Of a stretch of DNA of 64,000 bases, positions 34,221-46,036 are shown one piece after another. How positions within the stretch are numbered: position 1 is the stretch's first letter; each line of letters opens with the position of its first letter. Source of the stretch: Anagrus nilaparvatae (Eukaryota > Arthropoda > Insecta > Hymenoptera > Mymaridae); contig JAKSXM010000266.1 of the NCBI GenBank assembly GCA_022575985.1, positions 2,666,001-2,730,000 on the forward strand, written 5' to 3'. The translations under genes and the position numbers were made by a program. The notes below the pieces were generated by a model. It was given only the letters and a program-made list of their open reading frames with translations, made no database searches and was not told the DNA's origin.

Positions 34221-35875
34221 CTATTTAAAAATTATTATATATAAATTTTTATGATTTAAAAACCAAAGGAAAAAAAATTATAACCTTAACAATTTATGTT
34301 AATTAGGTTTAATATTTACATTATTTAGCGAAATTGCGTAAGGTTATGAATTTTTTGCTTTTAATGTAGTTCACAATCTTGATATTATAAAAATATACAT
34401 TATTAAAATTAATTTACCTTTATATTATCGATTTATTTTTATTTAAATTCTAAAAATTATTTTTGAATTAATTTAAATCTAATCAAAGAAGAACTATCTG
34501 AATATTATATTATGAATATGAAATTCAGCATTCAACAATTTTAGATTACAAACAAAAGAATATCACTTTTTTCCTTTTTCTTTTTTTTATTCAAATGATG
34601 AAACTCGTGTTTGTGTATAAGTATTTATTTTTAATTTTTTTAAAAATATTTATAATAATAATTAATTTAAAAAATTTTCTACTTGAAATTTTATTTTATT
34701 TTTTCATGAATACTTTTGGATAATGAAATAATTTTACTTTAAATAAAATAATTTATTAATTACTTTCAACATAAGCTATACATAAATTTTTGCCTTTAAA
34801 GGCTATATTTATACATATGATGATTATTATAAACAATATTAAAACTTTATTTTAATATTTGATTAGAGTTATCTATAAACTCTAAGATGATGTAATCATT
34901 TTTTTTAATTTAAAAATTTTTTTTTATATTGCGGGCGCTGACTCGATACCACTAAATACCTTGTTGTACACCCCCACCTTAGTTTGGTTGATAATAAATC
35001 ATAAATGATTTAAAATATAAATAGATAATAAATTTTCAAAAAATTAATAATCAGATTCGAGATATCGAGTAAAAACCATATTTTATATTAAAAAATGCGG
35101 AAATAATGCGGGTTGGCTTCTTTTACTCCTGAAGTCCCGTATTTTATGAAAATTATGACAAGAGCATTTTTCCCCCTTTTTTCAGAAAAACCCACAAATA
35201 ACCCAAAAATTTTAATATAGCAAAATAAAATGTATAGACTTTTATATAATTTTTTTATATACAAAAAATTTTTATATATATATAAAAAAAAATATTCTTC
35301 ATTTGCCTTTTCACAAGCATCATTTGGAGCCATAGCAAATTTTTAATAGTTTTTTAAAGCTCGCAATTCTTTACCCAAAAGGGACAAAAAAAATGCTTTT
35401 TTTCCTTAAAAGCCAGTTAATCTTTGCGTGCATGTGTTCAATGCAATAATTTATTAAATTTTTGATATCTTTTTATTTATTAAAAATTTATTAAATATTT
35501 TTTTGCAGGCCAATTGCACAATTAATTATACATTTATTGTTCCAAAGCTTTTAATTGTGCATTTTATATAGTTCAGCAAAAAAATAAATTTTCCATTTGG
35601 GGAGCAAACTTTTCAGCCCTCCGCCTGTTTTCTCAGTTTTGCGGAAAAGCAAAATTTTGCACAAAAAAATAAATTACATGTACATTTAGTACAATTAAAA
35701 AGGATTAATTTGAACCATAAAAAATATTAATTAATTTTTTAGGGGGGCTAAGTTAACCATGCATAAAATGAGAAATCGATTAGATACAATTAAATTACTA
35801 AAATACAAAATTTGTTTTAAATAAAAATTTATTTTCATATTCATACGTTATAATTAATTAATAATTAATACAATA
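34221..35875. other. No gene; includes a fragment of a dispersed repeat
   Basis: At 34965-35085 the stretch caccttagtttggttgataa followed by attcgagatatcgag matches 47000-47090 and the units at 30.3 kb. The 81-residue antisense frame at 35088-35333 overlaps this repeat and is not supported. The rest is anonymous AT-rich DNA. Confidence 0.5.
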
Positions 35876-36735
35876 AAGCAGACAGTGCTTTTAAATCTTT
35901 AGCTACATGAAGAATACGGGAAAGTATAATTTGATCAAAATCGCTTCTGAAATACAATTCCAAATTAGCAAATAATTTAACAGTTGTAAGAAGTTTCTGT
36001 TCTTTCTCAGACAATCCAGCAGTTATAGGGAATTTAGATGGACCGTTAATGTCGTTTATATGAACTAAAATATTATTTTCCAGAGTTTCTTCAAAAGTAG
36101 ACTTTAGCTTCTTTCCCTGATAAGACTATTAATAGAAAATCATTATTTTCATTATCAACATGAATTCTATGAACTAATATCTCATCAACAGGTCTTAAAT
36201 AGTTATCTAAGAACTGAATCGATGCACCTTCAATGGTCAATGGTATAATTTTTTGTCATGAAAATTTTATTGCTTCAAGTAATGCAGGAATCAGCAGGAT
36301 CTGGAATAAAATCTTTAATCCTTTCAATTGGTATAATAATTTATGAATTTCTAGCTGATTGGATAAAATTGGTAACGGTAATTAAATTAACATCCCATAA
36401 TCTTTCTGTAAAAGGGCTATGATTTGTTACTTTAATTAAAATTACTTCTTCTTTTATAACTTTTACTTCCACTTCTTTTTCTTCGTCATCATCTAGCAAA
36501 GATTGAAGAAATCCTTGTTCTAAATAATTTTCTGCTTCTTCGCAAATTGTCTGCAGTTGTCTCCTTTTTTATTTTTTTGGTCTACAGCTTTATTTATATA
36601 TTTCAGGACCAGTTAATTTTTTTCTCCTTAACTCATTTTCAATGTCTTGACAACAGTTTTTAACTTGTGCAGAAACAAGAGAATGTAATCGATCAGCTAA
36701 GTCTTCATATTGTGGCGTTGCAGCATAAAATTCTT
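35876..36735 (-). pseudogene. Unidentified host-gene fragment
   Basis: Reading right to left there are blocks EEFYAATPQYEDLADRLHSL and VSAQVKNCCQDIENELRRKK, then QTICEEAENYLEQGFLQSLL and DDDEEKEVEVKVIKEEVILI, KVTNHSPFTERLWDVNLITV, IQFLDNYLRPVDEILVHRIH, and near the left end GLSEKEQKLLTTVKLFANLE and FRSDFDQIILSRILHVAKDL. Frames change and stops interrupt at about 36570, 36260 and 36110. The conserved look of the last block suggests a true protein family, but I do not recognise it. It directly follows the DCAF1 fragment with no intergenic space, so the two are fused by rearrangement. Confidence 0.5.
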
Positions 36736-36744
36736 CTAAAAAAA

Positions 36745-38061
36745 AGAAATAAGGTATTCTGTAATAATATAATCTAAAGTAACAATTTGTACATCAGAAG
36801 ATGCAACTCCTACGCTACTTCCTGCAGGCTCTCTAGATATTTCTTTTTTTAATAACCTAGACGATGATAGAAGCATTTGATTTGACACAGAATTGGATAT
36901 ATTTAATTGTTTATGTCTGTCATTTTTCTGAATTAAAAATTTATAAATTTTAAAAAGTTATTATCTTTATTCAAACATTTAAAGCAGACAAAATTGTTTA
37001 CTTTTGATTAATTTGTATTTTTATGGGTTGATTGTTTGTCACAGGACTCTGCATTAAAGTATCTGCTAATTTAACTCTAATCGGATTATTAGCAATTGGA
37101 GTAGAACTATTGAACAGAAACCTGTATGAGAAATAACCCGAGAGGAATTTGGTGTTGGAGTTGAATTTATTTTTGATGCGTCTCTGGGTGTACATTTACT
37201 TGTTGGATAATGATTGACAGCAGCTCCAGGAGAAAAAGATCCTTTTATCTAAAAATTTTGATTTATTGGTTAACAAATTTTAAATAATTAAATCTAAAAG
37301 CAAGGATTACTGAAGTATTTGCTGGGCTGCGGTAATGAAATGGTTGGTATGTAACAGACTTCATCACTGATGGAGATTCTAAATTAGCTTCTTTTTGTTA
37401 AACCGAAATCTGTGAAACAAAGTTATTTTGAAACAAAATTTATCTTATGAGAATAAAGTATAAACTATAGTCTTACCATTATTCCATTATTAGACCTTAC
37501 GCTTTCCCAGACTTTTTGAAGTAATTCTTCGCTATTATGAATATTTGTTTTCTTTTTAGCAGATCCTGTAACTGAATATCTTGCAATATTACCTCCAACT
37601 CGGTTAATAGGTGCACATACACAAATACTAACTGCTCCAAGATCTCACTGCATCAGCAATAATTTCACATTCAGCTGCAGCTAATAAAAAATTAATTGAT
37701 ATACTCATCCATAACTCTGGCATATCAACTCTTTCCCATAATAAATACATTACTTTAGGCACTACCGAGCATATAGCAATTACATCTAAACACACTCGCA
37801 CTGCTTCTGCACTAGATGTTGTATGGACTTTATAAAAATTTCTAATACTTCTATTACAGCAGCTAGCAATCCATTTGCATAACTTTGTAAAGATTCGGAA
37901 CTTATTTCAGCCCATGAAAAAAGTCTATGTATTAAATTTTCTATATCAGAATTGGACAATGGAATTTGATCATAATTTGCTGAATTTTGATCTTCTTCCC
38001 ACTGCCTTAGTATTTATAGAACATCGGTTGTTTCAGCAAGTGATTCTGAAGTTCCCATCGC
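36745..38061 (-). pseudogene. DCAF1: DCAF1 (VprBP/mahjong) gene fragment, decayed
   Basis: The start at 38061 reads MGTSESLAETTDVL-stop-ILRQWEEDQNSAN, then ENLIHRLFSWAEISSESLQS and YANGLLAAV, matching the N-terminal 'LLEQWE' and 'LFKWA....L..Y..GLL' segments of DCAF1. It continues with AEAVRVCLDVIAICSVVPKV, then CVCAPINRVGGNIARYSVTG, ELLQKVWESVRSNNGIM, a Thr/Pro/Ser-rich linker with IANNPIRVKLADTL, and VTLDYIITEYL near 36750, equivalent to the 'LDSIITEYL' motif. DCAF1 is the substrate receptor of CRL4 ubiquitin ligases and acts in cell competition. There are internal deletions (IPLSN directly against SDIENL), stops (38020) and frameshifts. The WD40 C-terminus is absent; an unrelated fragment follows. 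Confidence 0.8.
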
Positions 38062-39239
38062 TAAAATAAATAATGTAATGATTTAATAATAATAAATTTT
38101 TTTTATTTTTTTATACCTGAAGTAGTATTAAACGAATAATTAATTCTGGTAACAATAAACATAAGTAATATCAGCCTTTAATATACTAGTAATATATTAC
38201 GGTATGCATACCTATATTTCTCTTCAAAATATTTGCTATTAAAGTTGTGTCACTTTTATAAAAGATATAAAATGTTAATGTCAATATAAATCAATAATAC
38301 TTAACAATCACTTGAAACTTAAGTTTTAATATTTTGGAGTACATAAACATCAGAAACATTAGCGCTGGCAGCACCCTCTAAACGCAACAAGTATTTTACA
38401 GGTATTTTACCCCGAAAAATTAAATTTTAAATTTCTCAAAATCTTTTTTATTATTTTTAACGAGATAGGTACCTTTTTTTTAATTCATTTGTATTTTCAG
38501 CATTCGATGATAATTTATTTATCGCAAGTTTTTTTGCTATCATCTGAAACTTAAATATAGCATAAAAAGTGTTTATGCTATGAACTTAAAACCTACGGGT
38601 GCGCGCGCACCAGATTATTTAATCAAAAAACTTCTGCTCGCCGTGCCATGTGTTGGTACACAGTGTTGGAGATAAATCAAAAATAGCTGTTTTTAGCCAA
38701 TTTTCAAAAATTTACTGGGCTTCAAGGATTAGTCCTTACAAAATGTTAAGAATAAACTTTTTTTTTTTTTGGTGCAGTAGACATAAGACCCAGGTGAATA
38801 TTTTACTGCTTGGCATCTATTCTCAAAAATAAGAATAAGACTTGGAGGAGTTTGAGGTCCAGTTGCTCTTGTCGCATTAATTCATAAAGATGATGATTTG
38901 TATTGGTATAAAGAGTATACTGAACAGTAATAAATACTTCAAGATTGTCATGTTGCATCTCTGAAGGTCAAAATGCTTATGTTAAAAATGACAATGTATT
39001 AAATAATGTAAATCGCTTTATATTCTATTACTAAATAAAAATAAAAGAAACGTTTTTATTTACATATGACTTATTAAATTTATAATTTACTGTACAAATA
39101 AATCTATCCCAAGTATAAATTAAATGATACTCAAAAAATCGCTGGGGAGGAAGTGTATTAGTTTTTTTGAACATCTCTGGGATGCTGTGTAAAAACAAAA
39201 ATAAAGAATTAGCATTAAAAAAAGAAAATAAATTGGTAT
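38062..39239. other. No gene seen
   Basis: 5' flank of the DCAF1 remnant followed by unassigned sequence. Open frames of 60 residues here show no motif or splice context. Confidence 0.45.
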
Positions 39240-39480
39240 CCTTAGGTTGAAATTCCCACAGAATCTGAATATTGAGTCATTTTATTAATATTTCATTTGG
39301 TTACGTGACTTGTCGGAAAATTAAAAATATGTGAAAAATGATATTTTAAAAATCGCTATTTTTTAATTTTAAAATAATTTTTTTTGAGAAAACATACAGT
39401 TTTACATTAGCAGGATGAAAATTGAGCTGTCTTCAGCTGAGGTAAAAAAGCTAGAAAAATAATTTTCTCGCCCATGCGCT
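39240..39480 (-). repeat. Dispersed repeat (ccggataggaaatttctctg family), diverged copy 3
   Basis: Order of segments: aaattcccacagaatctgaa, catttggttacgtgacttgt, tcgctattttttaatttt and ctcgcccatgcgctgtt. This follows the 26.5-kb copy in the same orientation, with many substitutions. Confidence 0.5.
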
Positions 39481-39514
39481 GTTAATAGTACATTACAACC
39501 CATGGCGAGAAAAA

Positions 39515-39790
39515 TAAAGAATGGCCCAAATCGCACGTAAAAGTTCGATTTTTTCAATTTTCTGATTTAAGCTGCCCAGTTCAAACTGAAATAACTCAAA
39601 ACCCAAATAGCACGTAAATTACCTTCCGAGGCGAAGTCGAGGATGGTTAACTGCGATTTGGGACATTCTTTATTTATGGACAAGGGACGTATAAAATTTT
39701 TCTGTGACAGTAGCGAGAAATTTATATTTCCTCGGCCACGCAGCGGTCAGGAAATCGTACTTTCGTGGCTACTGTACAGAAAAATATATT
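39515..39790. repeat. Foldback repeat with 'ggcccaaatcgcacgtaa' core
   Basis: aatggcccaaatcgcacgta (39521) faces actgcgatttgggacattct (39651). A second inverted pair, tctgtgacagtagcgag and cgtggctactgtacaga, lies at 39701-39782. The same composite unit recurs at 40498-40735, 48229-48360 and 49513-49690, and as single ends at 4910, 15055 and 29930. The gcacgtaaattacc...ccgaggc core suggests a recurring hairpin element family. Confidence 0.65.
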
Positions 39791-40213
39791 TGACACCTAT
39801 CTCCGAATCCTTGTTTAAGTTTTTTTTTTTTAGATTTTCTTCTGATTTAAACTACCTGAAAACAACTATCATATTCATGTTAATTATAAAAACTTTTTTG
39901 AATTCATGTACGAATTAGGTATGAAAAAAAATAATTCGTTATACATTTAAATATTTAATACAAAAATGTCAAAAAATTAATACACAATGTAACCGTAATA
40001 AATTTTTATTGTATAAAATATAATAAATGTTAGTTTAAATTTTTTTTTATACGCATATGAAGGTAGGTAGACTTTAGTGTTTTTTGTTTCAAACATTTTT
40101 TTTATGTTGTAACCTATAATAAAAAATAAAATTTTATTATCAGCGATATTTTTAGTTGTGTATTCTTACATTGTAATTTAATAAAATAAAAAAAAAATTT
40201 TTTAAATTTCAAT

Positions 40214-42833
40214 ATGATGCACTATAGAGCAACAGAGTTTCAACTAACAAGTCATCAAAAACATCTCAAGATGTTTGAGATAATGAAAGAAACTGGAAAT
40301 AATGGTCGAGTAGCAGTTACAGTTTTTAGAAGAAGATTTCCAAACGAAACAACGCCAGTACCTAGCACATTTTATAGGTATTTGTAAATATAATGCATAT
40401 TTTTATAAATTATTTTATATTTATTCATTATAAAAAGTATAACCTTTAATCCATAAAGCAATATTGTATTTACGGCTTGTGTCCAGAAAAGTTAAGATTG
40501 GCCCAAATCGCACGTAAATTACTATATTATATAACATTATATAACACGTAAAATGCGATTTGGGGCATTCTTCGGGCATTTTCAAGGGCCGTATAAAATT
40601 TTTCTGCGGAAGTAGCGGGAAGTTTCTATTTTCTTGGCCGCGCAGTGGCTTTATTAAGGGGCCAAAGGTTACGCGCAGCGGCCAGGAAATCTTATTTTCG
40701 TGGCTATTGTCTACAAAATATTTTTCTATGTAAATAAAAATTTTATATATTTTTTTAACTTTAAAGAATTTATGAATATCTAAATTCATTTGTTAAATAA
40801 TTTTGGAGGATAATATTGTAAAAATATTAAAATTAAATTTTTTTTTTTCGTTTTAGGGATGGCTTGATGGGTACAAATTGTATCCAAAGCTTAATCCATT
40901 CACTATAAATGACTATACTATGGTGTTTTAAACGGGTTTTTAGTTTGTTTTAAATATCTCTAATTTTATTTACAATAAAAAACTAGTTTACTAGTTCGAA
41001 TTTTAAATTTGCCTGGGTATTTTAATATTTATAATTTATTAAATTTTTTTTGCAATTAAACAGAAATTAAAAAATATTTTACAGTCAATGAGGGTTTTTT
41101 TGAATGCAAAATTTAGTTAAAGAGAGCCAACGAATGGAATTAAAGCTTTCAGGGTGCGTTTAGATGCACTTCTTGTCCTTTTTACTTCTTATGCTTCTTA
41201 GCGCAAAAATTTTAAATAATTTTATTTAATTCTCTTATTTCCTTAATTCACAATTCGCGTATCGAAAAATATTTTTTTTTTTATTCAGTTAATAATTATG
41301 AGGCCAAAGGTCACAGGTTGAATATATGAATTTTGGCAATTTTTTTTCGACTTTGGTTTATATTAAATAATATTATTTATTTTATTTACATTTTTTCATT
41401 TTTTTCAGGCTTGTAAATTGTTATCATAGATATGGTACATTGGAAGCACCACGCAAAAAAAAAGCTTGTCCTGTTGCGGATAATTTAAGGGATAGAGTTT
41501 TTGCTGAATTAGACAGGAATGGACAACAAAGTTGCAGGGACTTGGCAATCTTTTTAGGTGATATTTTGTACTTATTACTTTATAATTAGTACTTATTACA
41601 AATATTCCACCTAATTTTAAAAATCCTTTTTGGTCTTTTTTAATATATAAAGTTTTTAATGATAGAAAAAAATTTTTTTTTGTTCTTTTGATGGATATAA
41701 CGTATAAAAGTAAAAATTACCTTTTTTTATTTTTATAATAATGCTTTATTATTATAAATTGTTTCTTTTAATAAATCATTTATATCAATAGATAATTTTA
41801 CTTTAAAATTTAATAAATATTTAAAAACTTTCCCGAATTACATAAAATTTTTCATTTACTAAGCTAAATTTTTTTTTACTATATACAAACTTAAGTATTT
41901 TAATTCTTAGTAACATTCATTGTATTCACTTGTTATTTTTGAATCAGCTTGCACCATTATAAAAAGGAATTTGCACATAGTTTATTGAATTTAAATTATT
42001 ATATCTTTTTCTTACATACCCTTTTTTTTGTAGGGGCCAATCGTGAAACAACCCGACAAATAGCAAGATATGAATTATTTCCGTATAAGGCGCAGATGTT
42101 ACAAACATTAAAAAGACGAGACTATCCACAAAGAATTAGATTTGCAACATATATTATTCAGCAATATCTAATTAATAACAACTTTATAAAGAATATACTT
42201 TTTACAGACGAGGCGATTTTCACGCCATCTGGTATGTTAAACAGACAAAATTCAAGGTATTGGTCCAGAGTGTTTCCAAATTGGATAGATCAGGTGAATA
42301 GACAGAAGTGGAATGTCTTAGTCTGGGCAGGCATTGTAGGGGACTACATAATCGGACCTTTTTTTTGGGAAGACCGTTTAAACGGAGAGAATTTTTTAGA
42401 TTTTTTAAGAAATGAATTGGAGGCTTTGTTATCAGAGGTTCCAGATGAAGTAGAGGAAAACTTGATTTTCCTTCAGGATGGAGCTCCCCCTCATCGTATG
42501 TTGGAAGTTATCGAGTATCTAAACACAAGGTTTCCGAACAGATGGATTGGGGCTGGGGGGCCAGTTGAATGGCCTAGTTATTCACCAGATTTTAACGCAT
42601 TAGACTATAGTATCTGGTCCTTTATCAAGAATAAAGTTTATGCACGAAAGCCAGAGACTATGGTACAAATGAAAGAATATATTACAGAGGCTTTTGGGGA
42701 TATAACACAAGAAATGTTAAAGAATATTAGAAAATCTCTTCTTAAACGCGCTCACGCATGTATTGATGCGGAAGGGCGTCATTTTGAGCCATTATTAAAT
42801 CTTTATAATTATATTGAGTACGATGAAAATTAA
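40214..42833 (+). CDS. Tc1/mariner-type transposase (DD41D, rosa-like), three exons, intact frame
   Basis: Exons 40214-40377, 41409-41557 and 42034-42833 join with canonical GT-AG sites (phases 2 and 1) to give 370 residues without a stop. The N-terminal helix-turn-helix region reads RATEFQLTSHQKHLKMFEIM, FRRRFPNETTPVPSTFYR|LV and QSCRDLAIFLG|ANRETTRQI. The catalytic domain has NILFTDEAIF (first Asp), FLQDGAPPHR (second) and NALDYSIW (third), with 41 residues between the second and third Asp. That spacing, and the text VEWPSYSPDF, fit the DD41D (rosa) branch. Product role: cut-and-paste transposition at TA sites. Introns are unusual for a mobile transposase. Intron 1 contains a foldback repeat and an element end. 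The gene may be an old intact element or a host-recruited transposase. Confidence 0.85.
40498..40735. repeat. Foldback repeat copy in transposase intron 1
   Basis: ggcccaaatcgcacgtaaat at 40501 faces atgcgatttggggcattctt at 40555. The downstream part (gggccgtataaaatttttct, ggccgcgcagtggc, ttcgtggctattgt) matches 39670-39775. An extra ttattaaggggccaaaggtt piece at 40650 resembles the end of the 1252-1707 MITE and appears inserted. Confidence 0.6.
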
Positions 42834-43905
42834 AAAATTTAATGTTTTATTGATTATTTATCTCTTAATCAATATTGGTATAAATTATTTAATTTATTAA
42901 CTTAATGAAAATAATTAAGGATTTATCATATAATTATGTACTATTCAATATCCATTAGTTTATTTATTTACAAAGTATTTGTTTATTAACTTTATTACAA
43001 AAAAATTTATTTTTTGTTAAATGTAGGAATATACATAAAACAATTTATTAGTTTTGTAAAATAAAAAAAAATTATATTTATTAATCAATTAAAACAAGTG
43101 AATTAATTTGTAATGTAAGTTGAATGCACTGGAAAAAGTAACTTCTTCGATTAACAAAAAAAATATAATGTTTTCGAAAATTTGTTAATATTCGAAAAAA
43201 ATCTTACATTTACTGAATTTAGTCTAGTATATTAACAACTGTCGTAATATTGATAATAGCTACAAGGATTAAGTTCAATAAAGACACGTTATTTAAATAA
43301 AATATAATAGTTTATTCGATGACGAACTAGACTAATTGGTGTCAGTAGCATACGATACTGAGGTATCGAGGCAGGTGAGCAAGGGAGAGAAATAAGGAGA
43401 GATGAGATGGGGATATTATCTGAGGTTGATATATAAAATATAACAACAAATTTGAGAATTCTTGATTTTTTATTATGAATTTACGAAAAAAGTTGTAAAG
43501 TCGCAACTATTTTTCGTAAATAGGCAAATATTTTTTGTACATTTCCTAAAAAAAATTGTGAATTTTCAATTTTTCTTGTAAATAAAAAAAAAAAAAAATT
43601 AAAAATACTCGAATGTTTTATTAATATTCTAACATTATTAAATTAAGGAACAAATTTTTTCGACAATTACTTTCTACAGTGTGCGATTATTAGTTTTATA
43701 CAAAGTTAACGTTTGTTATTAGAAAAATCTGTATAATTAATGATTTTACTTTTAATTATTAATAAAGAATAATGTTTTTATTGTGTTATTTAAGTTTTAT
43801 CTTTGTTAACATACGTTATTTAATAAAAAAAAATTTATATTTTGGTGCATAATTTAAATTAAAAAAAATAAATTTTAAATTTTGGCGCTTTAAGAATCAT
43901 AAGAA
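41186..43905. other. Inverted termini flanking transposase exons 2-3
   Basis: cttcttatgcttcttagcgc at 41183 pairs, with small gaps, with gcgctttaagaatcataaga at 43878. The 110 bp inside the left end and the 240 bp inside the right end match the two halves of the 15640-15985 MITE. A second inverted pair, ggccaaaggtcacaggttga at 41303 and gtgacctttggcccttt at 44276, also brackets this region. Transposase exon 1 lies outside both. Two MITE pieces beside the gene would explain it, as would an element with ends in intron 1. Confidence 0.4.
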
Positions 43906-44384
43906 GATCCCAAAATGTATACCCGGTTAACAGCTTTAAATAAAAAATTTAGTGGTATTAGTAACTATACTCTAATTTTATTAATAATCAAATTAAATTA
44001 AGGTTATAAATAAAATATTTATCATTCATTAGTTTATTTAGTTATTAATACTTAATTCATAGCATAAATAATAAATTATTATTTTTTATTAATTTATAAT
44101 TTAGGAAATAATACCTAATTTAGTACCTAACAATTTAGAAAATACTTATAATCACACAAATCTATGGATTCTTTGTTTTAAAATAAGCCCACCTACAATA
44201 ACCTTGGATTTCTGATTCTTAGAATCAACGGCACAAAAAATTACTATTATTCCCTACCTATATTCAACTCTGATGTGACCTTTGGCCCTTTAATTTCAAA
44301 TTTTCCTCAATTTTATAACCTAAAATGATGGAAATCTTCATAATTAATGAAAATAAAAATTATAATAGATTGGTATACATTAGA
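42834..44384. other. 3' flank of transposase; no further gene
   Basis: AT-rich with no supported exon. Apart from the inverted element ends described separately, nothing recognised. Confidence 0.45.
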
Positions 44385-45335
44385 TTATGATTAGAGAGAG
44401 ATGCAGTATTAAAAAAATCGAGGCATTCGTGATTCGGATCAGGTGTTTGGATTGTACGGTCGAGCAGTCTTCTGCTATGCAGCAGCCGAACGCATATATC
44501 ACTGAGTTTATGAATCTCTGGTTTATGTTTTGATGTGGTGATTTTTATTACTCATGACAGGTAGAAACGGCAAGTGACAGAGGATTTGAGTCTCCGGAAC
44601 GTCTTCGGGTAACCGTGAATCATACATGCTAGAAGTTGGGCAGTATTGTTAATAAAATAAATGAGTCAGGGAGTTGACAAATTTACGACAGGCAATACCA
44701 GTCTCTGGTAATACAGTTGTATATTACTTGATATTACTGTACTGTACCATACATGCTAAGGTAAAATATTATGAAGCTAGTGATAGGGAAAATGTGATCA
44801 AAGTTTTCTCCAGTTGATGTCAACTTGTGAAGGTCAAATTTTCTCAGCAAAACATTATTTTCATCATATTTTTATTTTCTTAATGTTTGCTTTAGCATCA
44901 ATTATCATATTTAAATTTAAAAAGGCTTGAATCAGAGATTAATCTCTGCTTGAATCTTCATAGTAACAATACCTAACCTCAATTTTTCACCCCCCCCCCC
45001 CCTTAGCAATATTTTGGTTGACTCATTTATTAACATTATTCCCCAACTTCTAGCATGATTCATAGTTACCCGAAGATGTTCCGGGGTCTCAATCCTCTGT
45101 CACTTGCCGTTTATACCTGTCATGAGAAATTAAAATCACCACATCAAAACATAAACTCAGTGATATATGCGTTCGGCTGCTGCATAGCAGAAGACTGTTG
45201 GTTATGGCAAAAAGTCAGCACTATATAGCTGACACAGCCAGTAAAGAAGAAGAAGCAGAAGACTGCTCGACCGTACAATCCGAACACTTGATTCGAATGC
45301 CCGCAGTGCCTTGATTTTTTTAATGCTGCTTATAT
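44385..45335. repeat. Foldback element, about 0.95 kb
   Basis: Left arm markers ttggattgtacggtcgagca, gcagccgaacgcatatatca, ggcaagtgacagaggatttg and catgctagaagttggg reappear as complements at 45265, 45165, 45110 and 45050. Arms are about 270-290 bp with a central AT-rich spacer near 44700-45030. A 56-bp insertion splits the right arm. No coding capacity. Confidence 0.8.
45198..45253. mobile_element. 56-bp retro-insertion with 12-bp target duplication
   Basis: agcagaagactg occurs at 45186-45197 and again at 45254-45265. The undisturbed opposite arm of the foldback has it once, so 56 bp inserted here. The insert ends in an AAGAAGAAGA-type tail, as expected for a heavily 5'-truncated LINE or a SINE with a simple-repeat 3' end. 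Confidence 0.75.
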
Positions 45336-45796
45336 GTATATTCTCTAGCGTCCATGTTGGAACCAATGGCGCAAAAACATTGACAATAATCAACACGTGA
45401 TTTTTAGCCTCTTTAGATGCTCTTTAGGATTGAAATTCCAAAAAAAAAAGAGTTTTTTATTTAACTATTTTTTATTATTTTTTTATCTTTGAATGCGTGT
45501 ACATAAATACATTGATAACAAATTAATAATAAATAATAACTAGGTTCATAATTCTTATAATATTTAAGAAATTGTATTAATAAATTTTTTAAATAATCAA
45601 ATTTACAGAATTATTATTTTTTTGCTTATTCAGTAACAATTTAAGAATATTTTTATAAACTTTTTTCTAAAATTTCCTTGAATAAATATTATCCAAATAT
45701 TAATTTTCAATGAATGCGCAGAGGATATTCTATTAATAAATTGCATTTTTTCAGGTAACCTCTTTTGAATGTTATTTTAAGAAAGTTATATTTTTA

Positions 45797-46036
45797 TTAG
45801 ATTTTGTTTTTGCGAATTTGTGAGTCAATTAGGTTAATCCTTTCTTCTTGGATACTTTTTACTATTTCGTTATTTTGAATAGTTTTTGTCACAAGCTGTT
45901 TGTAATCTTTGGCTAGTTGACAATACATTTCGGTAATTTTTTTATTCTCTTGATATAATTTTTTATTTTCAGATTTTAATGTTTCTAATGTTTTGACGTA
46001 CTCGATTATTAATTGATCTTTTGAAGAAATATCCAT
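45797..46036 (-). CDS. Small coiled-coil protein, single exon
   Basis: 79 codons with an in-frame ATG and a TAA stop. Almost the whole product is a predicted coiled coil with leucine/isoleucine heptad spacing: MDISSKDQLIIEYVKTLETL, KSENKKLYQENKKITEMYCQ, LAKDYKQLVTKTIQNNEIVK, then ERINLIDSQIR. No stop or frameshift, although surrounding AT-rich DNA is stop-dense, which supports real coding. No motif identifies its role. It could be a dimerising partner for another protein, but that is inference. Confidence 0.5.
   Translation of the reverse strand: MDISSKDQLIIEYVKTLETLKSENKKLYQENKKITEMYCQLAKDYKQLVTKTIQNNEIVKSIQEERINLIDSQIRKNKI

Noticed and set aside
41944..42129. Minus-strand 61-residue frame
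   Set aside because: Antisense to the transposase exon 3 start.
43300..43440. Possible LTR-like segment with 'tatcgaggcaggtgagc'
   Set aside because: No paired direct repeat, primer-binding site or gag/pol frame nearby.
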